Shown: in pieces, positions 41,023 through 49,849 of the stretch
Layout: each line of letters begins with the position of its first letter
How positions within the stretch are numbered: position 1 is the stretch's first letter
DNA from: Candidatus Lutacidiplasma silvani
GTDB lineage: Archaea > Thermoplasmatota > Thermoplasmata > Lutacidiplasmatales > UBA184
NCBI GenBank assembly: GCA_022750295.1
Contig: JAKIVZ010000004.1
Span: 1 to 64,000, forward strand
DNA: 64,000 bases
Direction of reading: 5' to 3'
The notes under the pieces: model-generated
The model's input: the letters and a program-made list of their open reading frames with translations, nothing else
What the model was told of the DNA's origin: nothing
The model's database searches: none
Made by a program: the position numbers and the translations under genes

Positions 41023-43398
41023 ATGTCCGCCCCATTGCGAGGTCGGGAGGGCGCGCACACCCGCGAGGCGCGGAACAGCTTCTCCGGACGGTCCACCCGG
41101 TCTCTCACGTTCCTCCTCGCGGGTCCGGTGGCCGTGTTCGTCGTTCTCTCGGCCTTCAGTCCGCTGGGCGGAACCGGAGGTCGGATCGGCAATCCCCTGG
41201 CTTCGTCGGCCCACGGCCTCCCGCCGGGGGACGAAGGACTCACCGGGTTCCGTGCGACCCCGGTGGCGGCTTCCCCGAACCGACTCTCCGCCGGTCCTTT
41301 TGGCGATCCGGCTCCGAATTGGACCAATATTACCGGTACGGGCCCTTCGCCCGGCCTCTCCAACGCCGCTCTCGCATACGACGGGGCCGAGAACGAGACG
41401 ATCCTCTTCGGGGGAATCTCCTCGCACACGCAGCGGGCCGTGAACGAGACTTGGGCGTACCGAAATGGCAGCTGGGTTAACCTAACGTCGACGGCCGGCC
41501 CGGCCCCACCTCCGGTTCTTGACATGGCCCTCGCCTACGATTCGGCGGACGGCTACCTCGTGGCGTGGGGCGGCCACTTTCAGGGGAGCTGCCCGACCTC
41601 CTTCCCGGATTGCAACGCGACATGGGCGTTCGAGAGCGGCCGCTGGAAGCTCCTGGACACGGCGGGTGCCCCCGCCCCGCCGGAAGATGACTCCGGCCTG
41701 CCATCGCTCACCTACGATGCCGCCGCGGGGTACGTCCTCCTCTACGATGGGGGCGTCTACTTCGCGCCCGGGATCTACCTTCCACAAACTTGGAGCTTCC
41801 ACGCCGGGCTCTGGACGAGACTCCCCCTCTACGAGGATGACGAACCGTTCCCCGGATCGACCGGCGTGACACGGATGGCGTACGATGCCGCCGACCAGGA
41901 CGTCGTCCTCCTTGGCGGGTGGTCCAACAATTCGACGTGGACGTTCGCGAACGGCTCGTGGACTCAGGTGAACACCACTTTCGCTACGCCGCCGCTCGGG
42001 TACTATGACATGGCGTACGTCGATTCGGACGACTATGTCCTGCTCTACGAGGAGCCCGGGAACCTGACGGGGAACGTCAGCGTCGAGACGTGGGCCTTCT
42101 ATGGCGGAGCCTGGACGGAAATTCCAACCTCCGGATTCGCCGGAGGCCTCGCCGGAGGTTTGGCCTACGATCCCAGCCTGCATGGCGCGATGGCGCCGGG
42201 GTTCAATGGGACGACTTGGCTGTGGGGGTGGCTCGGCCTCGTCGCGGTATCAATTCGTGCGAATCCGGCCGAGGCGGATCCCGGCGCACCGGTGACCTTC
42301 GTGGCCACCACCGTCGGCGGAGTCCGACCTCTCACCTTCAGCTGGAGCTTTGGGGATGGAGGAACGAGCAACCAGAGCTCTCCGGTCCATTCGTTCTCGA
42401 CCACGGGCACCTATCTGGTGACGTTGAACCTCACGGATGCCAATGGCACTTCGCGAAACGTGACGACGTCCGTGCTGATTCTTCCGGGCCCGACTGCTAA
42501 CTTCTCGGCCTTCCCCAACTCTACGGACGTGGGGTTCGCGACTCAGTTCCGTGCCACGGCCGCGGGCGGGGTGGGTCCGTACGCGTTCGCGTGGTCGTTC
42601 GGGGACGGGACCGCCGGTGTGGGCGGGAACGCGACCCACGCCTTCGCCGCTGCCGGCACCTATCTCGTGCGCGGATGGGCCAACGACTCCCTCGGCGGGT
42701 CGGCCACCGGGGTCGTCTCCGTTCTCGTGCGACCGATGCTGCGGGTCACGGCACTCGCCGCCGTTCCCGACCCGGTCGACCTCGCCCGGCCCGTGAACTT
42801 CACCGCCGCGATCTCGGGTGGAACGGCACCGTTCACCTACAGCTGGGCGTTCGGGGACGGGGGAATCGGAGGAAATCTTTCGAACATCACGCACATCTTC
42901 ACGACCAACGGTCCGTTCGTCAGCACCGTCGAGGTCCGCGATGCGCTGGGGGCGGGCACAACGGCCTCGGTCAACCTCACGATCCGGCTCAACGCCACGA
43001 TTTTCGCGAACGTTTCCGGCGGACTCGCCCCACTGCCCGTGCGATTCCAGGGGGAGGCGAGCGGGGGCGCCCCAGGGTACACCTATTCGTGGTCGTTCGG
43101 GGACGGAACGGGGAGTGACAGCCCGAGCGCTTCCCACGACTTCCTCACCCCCGGCCGGTACTTCGTGAGCCTGACGGTCCGCGACGCCTCCGGTCACCAG
43201 GCGAACGCTTCGACGGTCATCTCGGTGGTCGCCCCCACCCCGGCGGGGGCGACCTCATCGCCCTTGGGCTCCGGTGCGCTGCCGTGGATCGTCGCAGCGG
43301 CCGCCATGGCACTCGCCGCCGGGGTAGTCATCGGCGTCCTCAGCCCCGCGCGCCGGAAACGGTCGCCGGTGACGACTCCGCCGCCGACGCAACCCTAG
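41023..43398 (+). CDS. Surface protein: kelch-type propeller, four PKD domains, C-terminal anchor
   Basis: This 791-residue protein has an N-terminal signal helix (about residues 29-48). Six kelch-like repeats at about 90-405 follow (LAYDGAENETILFGG and TWAYRNGSWVNL are typical), forming a beta-propeller. Then come four PKD domains with the WSFGDG core: FSWSFGDGGTS, FAWSFGDGTAG, YSWAFGDGGIG and YSWSFGDGTGS. A membrane helix lies at about 756-777 and a cytoplasmic SPVTTPPPTQP tail ends the protein. It is rich in N-glycosylation sequons. The coding sequence appears lower in GC than the neighbours. Adhesion or surface-layer roles are inferred from the domains. Its stop overlaps the convergent thioredoxin reductase. 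Confidence 0.9.
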   Translation: MSAPLRGREGAHTREARNSFSGRSTRSLTFLLAGPVAVFVVLSAFSPLGGTGGRIGNPLASSAHGLPPGDEGLTGFRATPVAASPNRLSAGPFGDPAPNWTNITGTGPSPGLSNAALAYDGAENETILFGGISSHTQRAVNETWAYRNGSWVNLTSTAGPAPPPVLDMALAYDSADGYLVAWGGHFQGSCPTSFPDCNATWAFESGRWKLLDTAGAPAPPEDDSGLPSLTYDAAAGYVLLYDGGVYFAPGIYLPQTWSFHAGLWTRLPLYEDDEPFPGSTGVTRMAYDAADQDVVLLGGWSNNSTWTFANGSWTQVNTTFATPPLGYYDMAYVDSDDYVLLYEEPGNLTGNVSVETWAFYGGAWTEIPTSGFAGGLAGGLAYDPSLHGAMAPGFNGTTWLWGWLGLVAVSIRANPAEADPGAPVTFVATTVGGVRPLTFSWSFGDGGTSNQSSPVHSFSTTGTYLVTLNLTDANGTSRNVTTSVLILPGPTANFSAFPNSTDVGFATQFRATAAGGVGPYAFAWSFGDGTAGVGGNATHAFAAAGTYLVRGWANDSLGGSATGVVSVLVRPMLRVTALAAVPDPVDLARPVNFTAAISGGTAPFTYSWAFGDGGIGGNLSNITHIFTTNGPFVSTVEVRDALGAGTTASVNLTIRLNATIFANVSGGLAPLPVRFQGEASGGAPGYTYSWSFGDGTGSDSPSASHDFLTPGRYFVSLTVRDASGHQANASTVISVVAPTPAGATSSPLGSGALPWIVAAAAMALAAGVVIGVLSPARRKRSPVTTPPPTQP

Positions 43399-44414
43399 CG
43401 AGATTCGCGGCGGGCCGCGATCGGCGGAAGTTGCTGGGTCCCGACCACGCGAGACAACTGGGCGACGGGCTCGCGGTGCTCCTGGAGCCACTTTTCCGCA
43501 TCGAGCGCGGCCATACACCCAAGTCCGGCGGCGCTGACGGCCTGGCGGTACCGGTGGTCGTAGACGTCCCCCGCCGCGAACACACCGTCGACGGAGGTCC
43601 GGGTCACGTCGGTGGTCTTCAGGTACCCTTTCTCGTCCAGCTCGAGCGCACCCCGGAACACCTCGGTGGCCGGGTCGTGGCCGATGGCGAGGAAGAGCCC
43701 TTGGACGGGGAGTGTCTCCTGCTTCCCGCTCGGCAGGTGGCGGATCACGACGCCGGTGACCGAGTCGCTCCCGAGGACGTCCTCGACGGCCGAGTCGAAC
43801 CGGAACTGGATCTTCGGGTTCTTGCGGGCCCGCTCTTGCATGATCTTGCTCGCCCGGAGGTCGGAGCGCCGGTGGACGACCGTCACCGAATTCGCGAACT
43901 TCGTCAGGAACGTCGCCTCCTCCATCGCGGAGTCGCCGCCGCCGACGGCGACGATGTCCTTTCCCTTGAAGAAGAAGCCGTCGCACGTGGCGCACGCCGA
44001 GACCCCGTGCCCCCGGAGCCGCTGCTCGTTCGGCAGGTCGAGCCAGCGGGCGTTCGCCCCCGTCGCGACGATTACCGCGTCGGCGTGGATGAGCCCGGTG
44101 AGGCCGGTGTCTAGGACGAACGGATGGACGTTCAGGTTGACCGCCCGAACGTTGGCGTCGAGGAACTCGGTTCCGAACCGGGCCGCCTGCTCCCGCATCT
44201 TGACGACGAGCTCCGGCCCTTGGATCCCCTCGGGGAACCCGGGGTAGTTCTCGACGTCGGTCGTGATCATCAACTGGCCCCCGGACGGCACCCCCGTGAT
44301 GACGAGCGGCGCGAGGGTCGCCCGCGAAGCGTAGATCGCCGCCGTCAGCCCAGCGGGTCCGCTCCCGACGATCGCGAGGCGGACGTGGCGGGGGACCGGG
44401 GTCGAGGCGGCCAT
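43395..44414 (-). CDS. trxB: Thioredoxin-disulfide reductase
   Basis: This 339-residue FAD/NAD(P)H enzyme reduces thioredoxin. The FAD motif VGSGPAGLTAAIYASRA is at residues 16-32, GGQLMITTDVENYPGFPEGI is family-specific, the redox pair is C141-A-T-C144, the nucleotide site is VGGGDSAMEEA, and FAAGDVYDHRYRQAV binds FAD. All catalytic residues are intact. A TATA box at 44438-44446 supports a leaderless transcript. No thioredoxin gene lies nearby. Confidence 0.95.
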   Translation of the reverse strand: MAASTPVPRHVRLAIVGSGPAGLTAAIYASRATLAPLVITGVPSGGQLMITTDVENYPGFPEGIQGPELVVKMREQAARFGTEFLDANVRAVNLNVHPFVLDTGLTGLIHADAVIVATGANARWLDLPNEQRLRGHGVSACATCDGFFFKGKDIVAVGGGDSAMEEATFLTKFANSVTVVHRRSDLRASKIMQERARKNPKIQFRFDSAVEDVLGSDSVTGVVIRHLPSGKQETLPVQGLFLAIGHDPATEVFRGALELDEKGYLKTTDVTRTSVDGVFAAGDVYDHRYRQAVSAAGLGCMAALDAEKWLQEHREPVAQLSRVVGTQQLPPIAARRESR

Positions 44415-44437
44415 GCTCCCCTACCGGGCGGGTGGGG

Positions 44438-44446
44438 GAATAACGG
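44438..44446 (-). promoter_or_regulatory. TATA box for trxB
   Basis: The minus strand reads CCGTTATTC, centred about 28 bases before the ATG at 44414. Confidence 0.55.
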
Positions 44447-44456
44447 TGGCGCCGCG

Positions 44457-44984
44457 CTACGGTTTCGGCTTCGGCAGCCGCAGGAGGTCGGGTCCCGCCG
44501 GTTCGGCGTATTGGCCCCGCACGAACACGAGCGGGGCGAGCTCCCCGCTCACGTCGACCCGGTCGACGACTCCGACGAACAGCGTGTGGTCGCCGACCGT
44601 GACCGCCTTCGTGACTCCCGCTTCCAGCGTCGCGACCGTCCCGTCGAGGATCGCCAAACCCGAGAGTCCCCGGTGGAGGCCGACCCCGCGGAACTTCTCC
44701 TCCGGGGGGCCGGTGCGGGCGAATCGCTCGCTCAAGGCCCGCTGGTCCTGGGAAAGGACGTTGACCGCGAACCGCCCGGAGCGGCGGACGACCTCGGTCG
44801 AGTCGGCCTCGTGGCCGAGGGAGATCAGAATTGTCGGGGGCGCCACCGAAACGGAGAGGAAGGCGTTGACCGTGAGCCCGAAGTCCCGCTCGCCGTCCCG
44901 GGAGGTGACGACGCTCACCCCGGTCGGCCAGCGGCCCATCAGCCGTCGGAACGACGCGGGGTCGACGGCCGCGATCTCGCTCAT
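44457..44984 (-). CDS. Flavin reductase-like (FMN-binding) protein
   Basis: This 175-residue protein matches the flavin reductase-like domain. Features are FRRLMGRWPTGVSVVTSRDG (the FMN-phosphate segment), FGLTVNAFLSVSVAPPTILISLG, and HTLFVGVVDRVDV near the end. Such proteins supply reduced flavin to a monooxygenase or reduce metal chelates. ATG 44984 overlaps the stop of the ABC-2 permease as ATGA, so it is the last gene of a three-gene operon with an exporter; why these are coupled is not evident. No monooxygenase is nearby. Confidence 0.9.
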   Translation of the reverse strand: MSEIAAVDPASFRRLMGRWPTGVSVVTSRDGERDFGLTVNAFLSVSVAPPTILISLGHEADSTEVVRRSGRFAVNVLSQDQRALSERFARTGPPEEKFRGVGLHRGLSGLAILDGTVATLEAGVTKAVTVGDHTLFVGVVDRVDVSGELAPLVFVRGQYAEPAGPDLLRLPKPKP

Positions 44985-46084
44985 TCGTCCCGCCACTTGA
45001 ACGCGGCGATCGCGGCGACGAAGACGACGACCCCGCCGATCAGGATGACCCCGAGGTCGAGGAGCGCGCGGGTGTTGTTGTGGAACAGCATGACTTGGTT
45101 CATCCCGTCGATCACGTAGTACAGCGGCAGGATGTGAGCCACCGCCTGGAGCCCCGGCGGGAAGCTCGACACCGGGAAGAATGTCCCGGAGAGGAACATC
45201 ATCGGGAACGTGATGATGTTCCCGAGGACCGCCGCGCTCTCGGGGGTCCGGGAGACCGACCCGGCGAGCATCCCGAGCGAGACGAAGAAGAACGGTCCGA
45301 GGACCAGGAACGGCAGGAGTCCGACCGTGAACCCGACGTCCGCTCCGAACACGAAGACCCCGACGGCGATCATGATCGCGGCCGAGATGATCGTGAGCAC
45401 GATGTACCAGAGGATCTTGGCCGTGAGCCACTCCCCCTTGGTGAGCGGGGTCAGCGACAGCTGCCGGAACAGGTGGTCCTTCCGGTACGTCGAGGAGATC
45501 TCGACGAGGGCGAACATCGGGCTCGTGAGGATCGAGAAGCCGATGAGTCCGGGAACGAGGTAGTCGATGTACTTGAACACCTGGCTGCCGACCTGCTGGT
45601 TCGTCGTGCCGATGATCGGGCTGCCGTGGGACGAGGCGAGGTTGAACGAGTTCGCGACGCCGGTCACGACGAACTGCGCGATCCCGCCGGAACTCGCGTC
45701 GGACGGGTCGGTGTACAGCGTGACGTTCACGGGCGTCTGGTTCGTGTAATTGGCCTGGAACCCGGCGGGGACGATCATGCCGACGCTATCGCCCTGCTGG
45801 GCGAGCCAGCTCGCGAACGTCTGACCGGTCACCGGCGAGACGACCTGGATGTGGACGTACGTCGAGTTGTTCAGGGCCGAGAGGAAGTCGACCGACAGGG
45901 GGGAGTTGTGGTCGAGGTTCTCGGTGTACACGGTGACGGTCGTCGAACTGCTGGCCGAGAAGATGAGGCCGAACAGCCCGATCAGGATGATCGGGAAGAC
46001 GAGGCTGAAGAACAGGCCGACCGGGTTGCGGACGAAGCCGCGGGAGAACACCAGGAAATCGGCGCCGATCCGTTTCGGGTTCAT
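44981..46084 (-). CDS. ABC-2 type exporter permease
   Basis: This 367-residue permease has six membrane helices. A large external domain sits between helices 1 and 2 (about residues 45-190) with sequons NST, NYT, NQT and NVT. The later helices include SILTSPMFALVEISSTYRKDHLFRQL (coupling region) and MLAGSVSRTPESAAVLGNII, typical of DrrB/YhhJ-like drug or lipid exporters. It overlaps the ATPase upstream and the flavin reductase downstream by four bases each. The cargo is unknown. Confidence 0.9.
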   Translation of the reverse strand: MNPKRIGADFLVFSRGFVRNPVGLFFSLVFPIILIGLFGLIFSASSSTTVTVYTENLDHNSPLSVDFLSALNNSTYVHIQVVSPVTGQTFASWLAQQGDSVGMIVPAGFQANYTNQTPVNVTLYTDPSDASSGGIAQFVVTGVANSFNLASSHGSPIIGTTNQQVGSQVFKYIDYLVPGLIGFSILTSPMFALVEISSTYRKDHLFRQLSLTPLTKGEWLTAKILWYIVLTIISAAIMIAVGVFVFGADVGFTVGLLPFLVLGPFFFVSLGMLAGSVSRTPESAAVLGNIITFPMMFLSGTFFPVSSFPPGLQAVAHILPLYYVIDGMNQVMLFHNNTRALLDLGVILIGGVVVFVAAIAAFKWRDE

Positions 46085-47013
46085 GGTTTGGGCGCCCCGC
46101 CGAGGACCCCATCGTCCATCTTCCCGACGAGACCGACGAAGACGTCCTCGAGCGTGTCACTGACGGTCGCGAAGCCGGTCCACGGGAGGCCGCTCGACTC
46201 GATCGCCTGGAGCACGACGAGCGCATCGGACTTGTCGCGCATCTGGACCTCGACGTGGCCCTCGGTGACGGTCACGGCCCGGTCGAGCCGCTTCTTGAGG
46301 AACTCGCCGAGGGAGGGCGGCCCGTCGACGGAGAGCCGTTCCGGTCGACCGTGGTCCCGGATGATCTGGGTCGGCGAGCCTTCGGCGATGATCGTGCCGT
46401 GGTTGATGATCGCGACCTGGTCGGCGAGCAATTCGGCCTCCTCGAGATAGTGGGTCGTCAGGAACACCGTGCGTCCCTCCCGGCGAAGCTTGCGGATCAC
46501 GTCCCAGATCCCGCGGCGGGCTTGCGGGTCGAGTCCGGTCGTCGGCTCGTCCAGGAAGCAGATCGTCGGCGAAGCGACGAGCGAGAGGGCCAGACCGAGC
46601 TTCTGCTTCTGCCCCCCCGAGAGCACGTCGAAGTTGGCATGGGCCTTGTCGCCGAGGGCGACCAGCTCGAGGAGCGCCGACGCGTCGACCTTGACATTGA
46701 AGAGCGTGGCGTAGTACTGGATCGCCTCCCGCGGGGTCGTCTTCTCGAAGAATCGGAAATCTTGCGGGATGACGCCGATCTTCCGGTGCAGCTCGAGGCC
46801 GTCGGTCCACGGGTCGAGCCCCAGGACCTTGACGTCCCCCGACGTCCGGCGACGGAGCCCCTCGAGGATCTCGACCGTCGTCGTCTTGCCGGCCCCGTTC
46901 GGGCCGAGGAACGCGAAGACCTTCCCCTCGGGGACCGTGAAGTCGATGGAGTTGACGGCGGTCAGGTCGCCGTACTGCTTCGTCAGTCCGTGGACCGCGA
47001 TCGCGTCCCCCAT
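46081..47013 (-). CDS. ABC transporter ATP-binding protein, DrrA/CcmA-like
   Basis: This 310-residue ATPase has Walker A FLGPNGAGKTTT, signature LSGGQKQKLG, Walker B ICFLDEPTTGLD and the switch segment TTHYLEEAE. The C-terminal 70 residues (about 225-300) are the extension found in multidrug-type exporters. It is the first gene of the operon, overlaps the permease by four bases, and has a TATA box 27 bases upstream that sits across the stop codon of the preceding hydrolase gene. Confidence 0.94.
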   Translation of the reverse strand: MGDAIAVHGLTKQYGDLTAVNSIDFTVPEGKVFAFLGPNGAGKTTTVEILEGLRRRTSGDVKVLGLDPWTDGLELHRKIGVIPQDFRFFEKTTPREAIQYYATLFNVKVDASALLELVALGDKAHANFDVLSGGQKQKLGLALSLVASPTICFLDEPTTGLDPQARRGIWDVIRKLRREGRTVFLTTHYLEEAELLADQVAIINHGTIIAEGSPTQIIRDHGRPERLSVDGPPSLGEFLKKRLDRAVTVTEGHVEVQMRDKSDALVVLQAIESSGLPWTGFATVSDTLEDVFVGLVGKMDDGVLGGAPKP

Positions 47014-47035
47014 CGGGCCCGGCCGAATCCCCGCC

Positions 47036-47044
47036 GCTTATGAC
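47036..47044 (-). promoter_or_regulatory. TATA box for the DrrA-like operon, overlapping a stop codon
   Basis: The minus strand reads GTCATAAGC, centred about 27 bases before the ATG at 47013. The TAA of this box is the stop codon of the hydrolase gene that ends at 47038. Confidence 0.5.
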
Positions 47045-49266
47045 GGTGGCGTGACGCGACTTACGACGAGAGCCGTCGGAACGCCCGGGGCCAACTGTAC
47101 CGAACCATGCTCGCCCTCCAGCGTGAGCGACCCCGGGCCGGTCCATTGGCCGGTCACCACGCCCGGGACCCAGCCGAGGTCGAGCGACCCCGGCCCGAGT
47201 CGGATCCCTCGGAGCGACGCCGAGTGCCACGAGGCCGGAAAGTTGGGCTGGCACCGGACCGTCCCCTGGTGGAGCATCGGCGTCAATCCCCAGAGCCCCT
47301 CGAAGACGGAGGTCAGGAACGGCGCTACGCTGAACCCGAGGAGGAAACACGAGTCGAACGGCTCGGGGCGGTCCCCCCGGTAGCACTCGTTCGCGTACCC
47401 GTGCTCCGTCCGCAGATGGCCGGCGAGCACATCGAGGTACCGGACTCCGGCCTCGGCGTGGCCGATCCGGAACGCGGCGGCGGCCGCCCACGCCGTCGCG
47501 ATGGACCACACCTGCCCTTCGTGGTAGGCGAGCGGGTCGTATGCCGAATCCCGGGCCGAGAGGGTCCGCAAGCCCCAGGGGGTCGTCAGGTCGTCCTCGG
47601 CGGCCCGGTCGCAGACGGCCCGGGCCGCCGCGCCTTCGACGAGCCCGAGCTCGACCGCCCGGAGCGCGTTCGGCCGGAGGTTCGCCCTCGGCGTCCCGTC
47701 GCGCCGAAGGGAGTCGTAGAGATACCGCTCCTCGACCCAGCGGTATCGTTCGAGGAACGTCGATCGTCCTGCCGCGGCTCGAGCGCGGAGGTCCCGGCCT
47801 CCGTGTCCGCCGGAGAGTTCCTCGAGGTCGGCGAGGGCATCGAGACACTCCCACCAGAGCGCCTGGAGATCGACCGCGTGGTTCCGACGGTCGGCCGAGT
47901 CCCAGATCGTTGTATCGAACGCATCGATCCCGTAGTGGACCCGGCCCACCTCCCCGGAGGCGGTCTTCATCGCTGCGACCTCGCCGCCGTTCGTGAACAG
48001 TCCGGTCCCCGGGTCGACCTTGTCGACCCCCCAGGCGAGGACGTCCGCGAGGGCGGCCCGGTACGGTCGGACGCGTTCCGCGTCACCCGTGTGCCGGACC
48101 AATCTCCGGACGATCCCCGGGTAGTACAGCGTCGTGTCCGACGTCCCGTAGAGGAAGATCGGGCCGGCGGAGAGTTGCATCGGGAGTTCCCCCGTTGTGC
48201 CCCCGAGGAGCGAGAGGTCGTTCGGCGCCTGGAAACGGAACGCCGTCGCGAGGGTCGCGACGACCCGGTCGACGTCGCCCATCCAGAGGACCGCCGGCAG
48301 CATCCAGGCGATGTCGCGAAACCAGAGCGCCGAGTACCAGGGGTACCCGGCCACCAACCCGGTCATCCCGGGCTCCGGGTCGGCGTAGAGCGCGCGCAAC
48401 GCGCCGGTCGCGAGACCGAATCCCTGGGCGAGCCCGGGGTCGTCCGGCGTCTCGAGCCGGGGGACCCGGGACGCCCACTGTTGCCACGGGCGTTCGGCCT
48501 CCGGCTGCCACTGCGCTTGTCGCTCGAGGATCTGACGCCCGGCATCCGGCGCGCCTTCGACCGTGGCCTCGAGCCCACCCCAGAGCGTCCAGACGAGGAC
48601 CCCCGGGCCATTCGGGGGGAGCGGAACGTCGTACGCGATCCGGATCGATTTCGTGGCTCCGGACCGTCGCCCGCCGATCCAGTTCGTGCCATCCACGGCC
48701 ATCTGGGTCGGCAACGGGTCGGATTCGAGCGCGAACGCCGAACCGTGCGCGGTCGCCTGGAGGCGGGTGCCGCGCGTCGTGAGGTCGTAGTCGTGCGGCG
48801 AAACTCCTTCGATCAAGACCGGGGCGAGCGAGAGAGGGAGTTCCGCCTCAACGCGGACGACCGGAGCCGTCCCGTCGGTCGAGCGCACCGTCAACCGACG
48901 AGCGACCCCGGGGACGTTGGGGAGCGAGAGGACCTCGTCCACGGCCGAGAGGCCGGCAACGGCATGGGTCGATTCCACGCCCCAGCGCCAATGTCGGAGG
49001 GAACGGAACGTCTCGGGTCCGAGAGGGACGACCTCGCCGGGCGACCCGACGGCGATCGACCACGGCCCGCACAGGCGGACTCCTTGGGAGTACACGCCTC
49101 CCCACTCCAAGGGAGCGCCCCGGGTGTCCCAGCGAAGGGAGAACGACCCGTCGGCGGAAAGGATCGCGGCCGCCACTCCCCCGGTCACCAACAGGGGTTG
49201 ACCGCGAATCGGAACGTCGGTCGTGACGAGCGGAGGTTCCTGCCGGTCGACGGGCGGTTCGGTCAA
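47038..49266 (-). CDS. Six-hairpin glycosidase, glycogen-debranching/glucoamylase-like
   Basis: This 742-residue protein has a beta-rich N-terminal domain (about 1-265) and a C-terminal (alpha/alpha)6 barrel. Barrel segments include PWYSALWFRDIAWMLPAVLWMGD, PNDLSLLGGTTGELPMQLSA and PLAYHEGQVWSIATAWAAAA, which fit the amylo-alpha-1,6-glucosidase/GH15-GH63 superfamily. The general acid is probably the Asp in WFRDIAW or a later Glu; I cannot settle it by eye. The TTG start overlaps the stop of the upstream gene as TTGA. No signal peptide is visible, so it probably acts on cytoplasmic glycogen or trehalose-like sugars. Confidence 0.78.
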   Translation of the reverse strand: MTEPPVDRQEPPLVTTDVPIRGQPLLVTGGVAAAILSADGSFSLRWDTRGAPLEWGGVYSQGVRLCGPWSIAVGSPGEVVPLGPETFRSLRHWRWGVESTHAVAGLSAVDEVLSLPNVPGVARRLTVRSTDGTAPVVRVEAELPLSLAPVLIEGVSPHDYDLTTRGTRLQATAHGSAFALESDPLPTQMAVDGTNWIGGRRSGATKSIRIAYDVPLPPNGPGVLVWTLWGGLEATVEGAPDAGRQILERQAQWQPEAERPWQQWASRVPRLETPDDPGLAQGFGLATGALRALYADPEPGMTGLVAGYPWYSALWFRDIAWMLPAVLWMGDVDRVVATLATAFRFQAPNDLSLLGGTTGELPMQLSAGPIFLYGTSDTTLYYPGIVRRLVRHTGDAERVRPYRAALADVLAWGVDKVDPGTGLFTNGGEVAAMKTASGEVGRVHYGIDAFDTTIWDSADRRNHAVDLQALWWECLDALADLEELSGGHGGRDLRARAAAGRSTFLERYRWVEERYLYDSLRRDGTPRANLRPNALRAVELGLVEGAAARAVCDRAAEDDLTTPWGLRTLSARDSAYDPLAYHEGQVWSIATAWAAAAAFRIGHAEAGVRYLDVLAGHLRTEHGYANECYRGDRPEPFDSCFLLGFSVAPFLTSVFEGLWGLTPMLHQGTVRCQPNFPASWHSASLRGIRLGPGSLDLGWVPGVVTGQWTGPGSLTLEGEHGSVQLAPGVPTALVVSRVTPPS

Positions 49267-49748
49267 TCCCGCGCCTCGGATCCCCCTCGGAGATGGTCGG
49301 TGAGCTGGAACCAGACGACCGGAGGAATGGCCACGCTCTCCAGGTCGACGCGGATCGTGTGCGGTCCGGCCTCCGGCGGCGGCACAACGGCCGCGAACTC
49401 GATGCGCTCCCCCACCGGGAGGATGAGGGGGTGCGGCCGGTCGATCGTGTCGAGCCGAACGGGCGCCGGGAGGTCCACGGGGTGCGCCGTACAGTCGACG
49501 AGGGGGAGGAGCCGGCCGTCCCACGTCAGAGAGACCCGCTGGAACGCGCCCATCCGGAGCGGGGGGCTGTGGAGGGCGAACGCAATCCCGTCGGGGATGG
49601 GACGAAGGGAGCCACGGTCGTAGACGGCGCTCTCGAGGTAGAGGGCGATCCGCGCCATCTCCTCCAGGGAGTGGAGTCCGAACCCCCGACCGATCTGGAG
49701 CCCCTCGCGGAGCAGGCCGAGGTCGATGCCGAGCCGGTGCACCCGCAC
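49263..49748 (-). CDS. Protein of unknown function coupled to the glycosidase
   Basis: This 161-residue protein has a short helical N-terminus (LGLLREGLQIGRGFGLHSLEEMARIALYLE), then a beta-rich domain with FQRVSLTWDG, PVRLDTIDRPHPLILPVGERIEF and GPHTIRVDLESVAIPPVVWFQL, which could be an immunoglobulin-like or carbohydrate-binding sandwich. It ends in the TTGA overlap with the glycosidase. A TATA box 28 bases upstream fixes the start. No family is recognised; a role as an accessory sugar-binding protein is a guess. Confidence 0.7.
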   Translation of the reverse strand: MRVHRLGIDLGLLREGLQIGRGFGLHSLEEMARIALYLESAVYDRGSLRPIPDGIAFALHSPPLRMGAFQRVSLTWDGRLLPLVDCTAHPVDLPAPVRLDTIDRPHPLILPVGERIEFAAVVPPPEAGPHTIRVDLESVAIPPVVWFQLTDHLRGGSEARD

Positions 49749-49771
49749 GCCACCGGAACAGCCGTCCGGCG

Positions 49772-49779
49772 GGATAACC
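49772..49779 (-). promoter_or_regulatory. TATA box for the glycosidase operon
   Basis: The minus strand reads GGTTATCC, centred about 28 bases before the ATG at 49748. Confidence 0.5.
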
Positions 49780-49808
49780 CGTACGCGACGCCCTTCCCCG
49801 CCCCGGCC

Positions 49809-49818
49809 CCTATAGATA
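49809..49818 (+). promoter_or_regulatory. TATA box for the saccharopine-dehydrogenase-like gene
   Basis: CCTATAGATA lies about 36 bases before ATG 49850 and supports that start over an earlier in-frame codon at 49829. Confidence 0.55.
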
Positions 49819-49849
49819 CCGGACCCCGGTGGGTCCGTCCGGGTCGGAG

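Noticed and set aside
40782..41480. Plus-strand frame over the ferredoxin promoter
   Set aside because: It overlaps the start of the PKD protein in another frame and has no conserved features.
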